Shown: piece by piece, positions 13,861 through 17,893 of the stretch
How positions within the stretch are numbered: the first letter of the stretch is position 1
Layout of the letters: every line of letters begins with the position of its first letter
Source: Deltaproteobacteria bacterium
GTDB taxonomy: Bacteria; Desulfobacterota; Syntrophobacteria; BM002
Reading direction: 5' to 3'
NCBI GenBank assembly: GCA_017861095.1
Contig: JAGFXI010000007.1
Coordinates: 1 to 17,893 of the forward strand
Length of the DNA: 17,893 bases
Position numbers and translations under genes: made by a program
Notes under the pieces: model-generated
What the model was told of the DNA's origin: nothing
Seen by the model: only the letters and a program-made list of their open reading frames with translations
The model's database searches: none

Positions 13861-15264
13861 ATGAGTGGAAAGAAGCCGTTCAAATCAAAGATCCTAGTAG
13901 TCGACGATGAAGAGGGCGCCCGGGATGCGTTGGAGGTTATCCTCGAAGACGAGTTCGATGTGACCAAGGCCGCGAGCGGCACAGCGGCGCTGGACTTGTG
14001 CCACCACACCCACTTCGATCTCATCTTCCTGGACGTTTCCATGCCGGAAATTGATGGAATTGAAACACTGAAGAGATTGAAAGCCCTCAGCGAGCGAACG
14101 GATGTGGTGATGATTTCCGCCTCGGACAGGGCACAGATGGCGGTCAAGTCTATCAAGCTGGGTGCTTACGACTACATTACGAAACCCTTTGAAGCCGACG
14201 ACATTCTGTCGGCCGTGGAACGCGTGCTCGAGAAACAGACCCTGGAACGGCAGGTTGATTACCTCCGCCTGGAAATGGCTCATCAGCTTGGGGATCGGCA
14301 GATCCTCACGCAAGATCCAGCAATGTTGGGAGTCCTGGACCTCGTCAATAAGGTGGCGACAACGACCAGTTCCGTGCTCATCACGGGGGAGAGCGGCACG
14401 GGCAAGGAACTCGTTGCCCGTTCCCTTCATTTCGGCAGTGAGCGAAGGAAGGAGGCCTTCGTCGCCATCAACTGCGCCGCCATCCCGAGTGAACTCATGG
14501 AGAGCGAACTCTTCGGCCATGAGCGGGGAGCCTTTACTGGGGCCCACAGCAGGAGCGTCGGCAAGTTCGAGTATGCGAACGGCGGCACCCTTTTTCTCGA
14601 TGAAATATCGGCACTCCGTCTCGAGTTGCAGGCGAAGCTTCTCCGGGTCATCCAGGAAAGGGAGGTCCAGAGGCTTGGCAGCAACCGAGCCATCAAAGTC
14701 GACGTACGTATCGTGGCCGCCACGAACACCAATCTCGAGGAATATATTCAAAGGGGGACGTTTCGGCGGGACCTCTTCTTCCGACTCAACGTAATTCCCA
14801 TTCGGCTGCCGCCCCTCCGGGAGCGGAGAGGCGACGTCCGACTCCTCGCCCAGCACTTTTTGAGGCGATTCAACCTGCAATTGCGGAGGCAAATGCCGGG
14901 CTTTACCTCCCAGGCTGTCGAGGTTCTCGAACGGTACCCCTGGCCGGGTAACGTCCGTGAATTGGAGAACCTGATTGAGCGTCTTGTGGTCTTAGGCCGA
15001 GATAATGAACAGATCTCCCACGAAGACTTGCCTCTCGAAATCCTCTTGGATTCGCCCTTCTCAGAACAAGCCTTTCTCCCGGAAAAGGACGGCCTCCTCA
15101 AAGCTCGAGACAGTTTCGAGCGCCAGTTTATTCTCAAGGCTCTGAAACGGGCCCAAGGGAATCAGAGCGAGGCCGCACGGATTCTTGGCATTCACCGGAA
15201 TACGCTTATCCAGAAGATGAAGGCCCTAGATCTCAGAGAAACACCCCCTTCACGAGACCTGTGA
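13861..15264 (+). CDS. NtrC-family sigma-54-dependent response regulator, 467 aa
   Basis: Three domains are intact. The receiver domain (about 9-125) has the acidic pair DD15-16, phosphoacceptor D58 (LIFLDVSMP) and K108 in TKPF. The AAA+ domain (about 147-385) has Walker A GESGTGKE (176-183), the sigma-54-contact loop GAFTGA (223-228), Walker B TLFLDE (243-248) and the sensor-II stretch WPGNVRELEN (361-370). A Fis-type helix-turn-helix (about 434-455, NQSEAARILGIHRNTLIQKMK) binds DNA. It should activate sigma-54 RNA polymerase when phosphorylated. No kinase is adjacent; the nearest candidate is the sensor starting at 17705. No strong ribosome site precedes the ATG, but the receiver domain fixes the start. 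Confidence 0.97.
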   Translation: MSGKKPFKSKILVVDDEEGARDALEVILEDEFDVTKAASGTAALDLCHHTHFDLIFLDVSMPEIDGIETLKRLKALSERTDVVMISASDRAQMAVKSIKLGAYDYITKPFEADDILSAVERVLEKQTLERQVDYLRLEMAHQLGDRQILTQDPAMLGVLDLVNKVATTTSSVLITGESGTGKELVARSLHFGSERRKEAFVAINCAAIPSELMESELFGHERGAFTGAHSRSVGKFEYANGGTLFLDEISALRLELQAKLLRVIQEREVQRLGSNRAIKVDVRIVAATNTNLEEYIQRGTFRRDLFFRLNVIPIRLPPLRERRGDVRLLAQHFLRRFNLQLRRQMPGFTSQAVEVLERYPWPGNVRELENLIERLVVLGRDNEQISHEDLPLEILLDSPFSEQAFLPEKDGLLKARDSFERQFILKALKRAQGNQSEAARILGIHRNTLIQKMKALDLRETPPSRDL

Positions 15265-15628
15265 GTCGATCTGTCCACCACCTCGCCGGAGGACTCTTTC
15301 CGGTGCCGTACCTTTCCCGCTGCAGCCAGTACTTCCGAGTCTTGGGGCGGCAGAAAAACGATGCTTCCTCATATAAGTGCATGACGACTGGCTGCACATG
15401 TCTCTGGGCAATGCACATGGATATGTGCAACCCTGGGAAGCTTTGAGCTGCCAGCACTCCGGGGCAGGGACAGGGATCAAGCTCGATGGAGCTGTTATCG
15501 CTGTCCATGTGCGGACATATGGCGCACTCAGGAATTGCCAGCGTTTCGCCGCCACCCGAGAGTCCCTTATGAACCCAGCCAGTTGGACGAAAACAGTTGC
15601 CACCTGCCATGCCGCGTCTCGTTGGCAT
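15233..15628 (-). CDS. Probable Cys-rich small protein antisense to the activator tail, up to 131 aa
   Basis: I do not recognise a family. The frame has a coding-like codon pattern: over about 79 codons from the CAIC block onward I counted roughly 54%, 46% and 68% G+C at codon positions 1, 2 and 3, the usual order for genes of this composition. The protein has paired cysteines (CAIC at 35-38, CPC at 53-55, C72, C93) and an aromatic-basic block FFCRPKTRKYWLQRERYG, suggesting zinc binding. The 5' part is less coding-like and neither ATG (15628 or 15610) has a clear ribosome site, so the true start is uncertain. The 3' end overlaps the last 32 bases of the sigma-54 activator gene, tail to tail. 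It could still be a spurious frame. Confidence 0.48.
   Translation of the reverse strand: MPTRRGMAGGNCFRPTGWVHKGLSGGGETLAIPECAICPHMDSDNSSIELDPCPCPGVLAAQSFPGLHISMCIAQRHVQPVVMHLYEEASFFCRPKTRKYWLQRERYGTGKSPPARWWTDRLTGLVKGVFL
15394..15429. promoter_or_regulatory. GCACAT dyads upstream of the mini-peptide promoter (possible activator sites)
   Basis: TGCACAT-GGAT-ATGTGCA (15412-15429) is a perfect dyad with 7-bp arms. Another GCACAT lies at 15394-15399, and the inverted ATGTGC recurs at 15507-15512 inside the dyad TGTCC-N6-GGACA (15502-15517). Four copies of one 6-mer within about 120 bp, 110-230 bp upstream of a -24/-12 site, is what enhancer sites for an NtrC-type protein look like. The segment also lies within a probable minus-strand coding frame. 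Confidence 0.4.
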
Positions 15629-15638
15629 CGATCTTGCG
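15623..15638 (+). promoter_or_regulatory. Candidate sigma-54 promoter for the 33-aa exported peptide
   Basis: TGGCAT-CGATC-TTGCG: 9 of 11 defined positions match, with GG (15624-15625) and GC (15636-15637) at the exact spacing. The predicted start near 15649 leaves a leader of about 50 bases before the ATG at 15701. The site lies at the 5' edge of the probable minus-strand Cys-rich gene. Confidence 0.55.
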
Positions 15639-15700
15639 ATTTCTGTTCACGCGACGTTACTGAGGTCTTATCGATCCTAACATAACTAGGGGAGGAAGAT

Positions 15701-15802
15701 ATGAAGAGAATGAAGAGAGTGCTGGTGCAGCTTTTCGTCATCGGAGCTGTAGTTGCCATGTACGTTCTGCCGGTATTGGCGGAAGGGGGCGGGGGGCCGT
15801 AG
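15701..15802 (+). CDS. Exported mini-peptide, 33 aa, Gly-rich end
   Basis: This gene is short, but its surroundings are unusually complete: a strong ribosome site (GGGGAGGA, 4 bases before the ATG), a sigma-54-like promoter 65-80 bases upstream, and a textbook terminator 30 bases after the stop codon. The peptide begins MKRMKR, continues with a hydrophobic core of about 20 residues (VLVQLFVIGAVVAMYVLPVL), and ends A-E-G-G-G-G-P. V-L-A before the Glu resembles a signal-peptidase I site; cleavage there would release the hexapeptide EGGGGP. Alternatively the peptide stays in the membrane as a one-helix protein. I know of no named family. An oligopeptide-binding lipoprotein gene follows about 150 bases later. 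Confidence 0.7.
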   Translation: MKRMKRVLVQLFVIGAVVAMYVLPVLAEGGGGP

Positions 15803-15830
15803 GCGCAGCGTTGTGCGGTTGGTTTGGTGC

Positions 15831-15865
15831 GAAGCATAGCCTGTGGGGGGCTATGCTTTTTTTTT
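15831..15865 (+). terminator. Strong intrinsic terminator after the mini-peptide gene
   Basis: AGCATAGCC (15833-15841) and GGCTATGCT (15849-15857) form a perfect 9-bp stem with a 7-base loop, followed by a run of nine T (15857-15865). It separates the mini-peptide transcript from the downstream solute-binding protein gene, so the mini-peptide is made from a separate RNA of about 215 bases. Confidence 0.93.
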
Positions 15866-15891
15866 GCAAACTCCCGGAAAGCTGTTATAGT
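15864..15891 (+). promoter_or_regulatory. Candidate sigma-70 promoter for the solute-binding protein
   Basis: TTGCAA (15864-15869) is followed after 16 bases by TATAGT (15886-15891), a reasonable -35/-10 pair directly after the terminator T-run. The predicted start near 15898 gives a leader of about 57 bases to the ATG at 15955. Confidence 0.45.
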
Positions 15892-15954
15892 AAGGCGCCA
15901 GAGAAAGGGTGCGTCGGTACGGATACTTGAAGAAAAAGAACTGGACGAGCGCTC

Positions 15955-17559
15955 ATGAAGAAGCCTGTGCTGGTGCTTGTTCTCGGACTGAGCCTCGCCC
16001 TTGCTTGCCAGAGTGAATCCCCACAAAGGACCGAACGACCTCAGAGCCAACCTTTAAGAGGCGGCACTTACCGTGCCGCGCTCCCTTGGCAGCCGAGAGC
16101 CCTTGATCCTGCATTCTCCACGGATATCTACTCCGTCACCGTCATTCAGCAGGTCTTCGACGGGCTTGTCCAGTTTGACCGGAGCCTGAATGTAGTACCC
16201 GCGCTGGCTACCGATTGGCGAGTGTCATCTGACGGCCTGATTTACACTTTCAACCTCAGGCGGGATGTCAAATTCCATAACGGAGATCCGGTGACGGCGA
16301 AAGACTTCGTTTATTCATTCACTCGCATCCTGGATCCTACGGAGCGAGCCAGCGTCCGGAGTTTTTTTGAGAAGATAGAGGGCGCTGAGGCCTACGTACG
16401 CGGTAAGGCCAAGGGAGTTACCGGTTTAAAGGCCTTAGACCCTTACATCTTGGACATTGTGCTTACGGAGCCGTTTGCGCCATTCCTGTCTGTCCTCGCC
16501 ATGAAGAGCTCCAAAGTGATGTGCAGGCGGGAAGTCAACCGATGGGGCAAAGATGTTGGCTACCATCCCGTGGGAACGGGTCCTTTCCGTTTAGAGTCGT
16601 GGGGCGACAACCAAATCGTGCTCAGTGCAAGTGCTGATTACTTTGAGGGCCCCCCTTACCTAGACAGGGTGATCTACACCATCTACCCCGGCGCCCAGAA
16701 CGAAAAGATGGCCAAGGATTTCGACGCGGGAATGCTCGAGGAAACTCCAGTGTACGGCACGATGACAGAGCAGCTCGCAGCCAAGTCGAAATCTAATTTG
16801 GTCCGAAAGCCCAGTTTAAGCCTGCTTTTCTATGGCATGAATTGTCGCAATGAACCCGTGAGAGACCCGCTGGTGCGGCAGGCCATCAGCTATGCCATTA
16901 ACAGGCCGCGGATTATTCGCGAGGTTTACAAGGACCGCTTCGTGCTGGCTACCACGACACTGCCGCCGGGGATGCCAGGATATATGCCCGAGCATGCCAC
17001 CTATGACTACAATCCCAAGAAGGCAAGGGAGCTGCTGGCGAAGGCCCGACAAGAAAACCCCAACAAGAAACTGTCGCTTACCCTCCTTTCAGCCTCTCAG
17101 TCAAGTGTGGCTCAGCAGGAATTGGCCATGGTGGGTGCGGATCTGGCTGCCGTGGGCATTGAACTCCAGGTCCAGTACCAGACAGACTGGCCCTCTTTCG
17201 AAGCGAGACTAAGCCACCACGGACTTCAAATGTATCGCTACGCCTGGTTTGCCGACATTCCGGACCCGGATAATTTCCTCAACATCCTCTGCGGTTCGGG
17301 GTCGCGCTACAACTTCATGAAGTACTCCAACCCTCAAGTTGATCGCCTGCTCTCCCAAGCACTAGCAGAGGCCGACGTACTGAAGCGAGCTACGCTCTAC
17401 CGGGAAGCGGAGAGAATCATCTTGACGGACGCTCCTATGGTTCCGTTGATGTACTTGACCTTTGAGTCGGCTTTCCAGCCTTACGTAAAGGGCTTAGAGA
17501 TAAGCTCCCTGGGTCAGCCATATATTCCGTTGAAGAAAATCTGGTTGGATCACCATTAG
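15955..17559 (+). CDS. Oligopeptide/dipeptide-type ABC solute-binding lipoprotein (SBP_bac_5), 534 aa
   Basis: An OppA/DppA-like periplasmic binding protein. The N-terminus is a lipoprotein signal (MKKPVLVLVLGLSLALAC, lipobox LALA-C18), so the mature protein should be lipid-anchored. The family core is clear: GGTYRAALPWQPRALDPAFS, QQVFDGLVQFD, LNVVPALATDWRVSSDGLIYTFNLRRDVKFHNGDPVTAKDFVYS, and later DPLVRQAISYAINRPRII and AWFADIPDPDNFLN. The length fits the family. No permease or ATPase gene follows; the next gene starts a membrane sensor. It may therefore be an orphan binding protein serving a distant transporter or presenting ligand to a sensor. The ribosome site is weak (GGACGAG). The gene appears to have its own sigma-70-type promoter. 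Confidence 0.94.
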   Translation: MKKPVLVLVLGLSLALACQSESPQRTERPQSQPLRGGTYRAALPWQPRALDPAFSTDIYSVTVIQQVFDGLVQFDRSLNVVPALATDWRVSSDGLIYTFNLRRDVKFHNGDPVTAKDFVYSFTRILDPTERASVRSFFEKIEGAEAYVRGKAKGVTGLKALDPYILDIVLTEPFAPFLSVLAMKSSKVMCRREVNRWGKDVGYHPVGTGPFRLESWGDNQIVLSASADYFEGPPYLDRVIYTIYPGAQNEKMAKDFDAGMLEETPVYGTMTEQLAAKSKSNLVRKPSLSLLFYGMNCRNEPVRDPLVRQAISYAINRPRIIREVYKDRFVLATTTLPPGMPGYMPEHATYDYNPKKARELLAKARQENPNKKLSLTLLSASQSSVAQQELAMVGADLAAVGIELQVQYQTDWPSFEARLSHHGLQMYRYAWFADIPDPDNFLNILCGSGSRYNFMKYSNPQVDRLLSQALAEADVLKRATLYREAERIILTDAPMVPLMYLTFESAFQPYVKGLEISSLGQPYIPLKKIWLDHH

Positions 17560-17652
17560 AGTCCTCGCTTTAGCCTGCTCCTGTGCGCATCAGCGTATCA
17601 CTATTGGGAGATCCCGTTGTCAGTTCCATTTGGTAAGATAAACGACAGTGAA

Positions 17653-17668
17653 TGGCAAGTGTGGTGCA
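17653..17668 (+). promoter_or_regulatory. Candidate sigma-54 promoter for the membrane sensor gene
   Basis: TGGCAA-GTGTG-GTGCA: 9 of 11 defined positions match, with GG (17654-17655) and GC (17666-17667) at the exact spacing. The predicted start near 17679 lies about 26 bases before the ATG at 17705. Confidence 0.5.
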
Positions 17669-17704
17669 AGCTGACCGCCAACTGAAAGCTACAGGCAGTC
17701 CTGC

Positions 17705-17893
17705 ATGCCCTGGTTTCTGAAACAGATCCGTCTAAAAACCCGCTTTATGGTCGCTACCGGCGCCGTGCTCCTGGTGCTCATGGCTGTCATCATGCTCCTC
17801 GTGGGCAGGAGCTTCACCCGGAGCATTCAAGAGGAGGTTCAGGCTCGGGGACTCGCGGTCGCCCACAGTATCGCCGCCGTTTCCACCAATGCG
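17705..17893 (+). CDS. Membrane sensor protein, N-terminal part only (probable histidine kinase)
   Basis: The gene runs off the end of the window, leaving 63 codons. After the basic start MPWFLKQIRLKTRFMV comes a membrane helix (about 15-35, ATGAVLLVLMAVIMLLVG) and the beginning of an outer domain (RSFTRSIQEEVQARGLAVAHSIAAVS). That layout is typical of sensor histidine kinases and related receptors with a Cache-like domain; the enzymatic part is not visible. The start codon was chosen by this layout; the ribosome site is weak. It follows the solute-binding protein by 145 bases and could be the missing kinase partner of the sigma-54 activator at 13861, which is an inference from proximity. Confidence 0.6.
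   Translation, partial: MPWFLKQIRLKTRFMVATGAVLLVLMAVIMLLVGRSFTRSIQEEVQARGLAVAHSIAAVSTNA

Noticed and set aside
15250..16050. A 266-codon minus-strand frame.
   Set aside because: It runs antisense through the mini-peptide unit, its terminator and the signal sequence of the binding protein; its Ser/Pro/Arg-rich translation is typical of a shadow frame.
16062..16077. CGGCAC-N5-GTGCC, a sigma-54-like match.
   Set aside because: It lies inside the solute-binding protein coding region with no gene start after it. It is kept as an indication of the background rate.

Overview
The window (about 57% GC by eye) looks like a chromosomal segment from a Gram-negative, probably environmental bacterium. 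Gene content (PilZ proteins, a bactofilin, a GerMN-domain protein, a sigma-54 activator, a DUF3426 zinc-ribbon protein, several tiny Cys-rich proteins) resembles Desulfobacterota, Methylomirabilota (NC10) or Nitrospirota. That placement is an inference from gene types, not a phylogeny. No transposase, integrase, CRISPR array, rRNA or tRNA was recognised.

Layout. 1-1700: a TIGR01212-type radical SAM gene, then an orphan 140-aa gene behind a candidate sigma-54 promoter. 1990-3230: three tiny Cys-rich proteins on the minus strand. 3230-5836: two back-to-back -24/-12 promoters, then a PilZ-bactofilin pair, then a PilZ-FHA protein behind its own candidate promoter. 6158-10664 (minus): serS, an IHF/HU gene, a GerMN-domain membrane protein and a stand-alone EF-G. 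11027-13454 (minus): hpt, a zinc-ribbon/DUF3426 membrane protein and a two-TM K+ channel with an RCK domain. 13861-17893 (mostly plus): an NtrC-type sigma-54 activator, a probable Cys-rich gene antisense and tail-to-tail with it, a 33-residue exported peptide between a sigma-54-like promoter and a strong terminator, an OppA-type solute-binding lipoprotein, and the start of a membrane sensor protein.

The main new observation is regulatory. Six sites match the sigma-54 core (GG, then GC 10 bases later, with TGGCA/TTGC context). All are in or at the edge of spacers, all point at the next gene, and all lie about 40 to 110 bp upstream of its start codon. One (3609-3624) matches TGGCAC-N5-TTGCW perfectly. 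They would place a PilZ-bactofilin operon, a PilZ-FHA protein, a Cys-rich protein, an orphan protein, an exported mini-peptide and a sensor under sigma-54, in the same window as an NtrC-family activator and an IHF-family protein. The order activator, mini-peptide, oligopeptide-binding lipoprotein, sensor also permits a speculative peptide-signalling circuit. All assignments come from reading the sequence; no database search was run.
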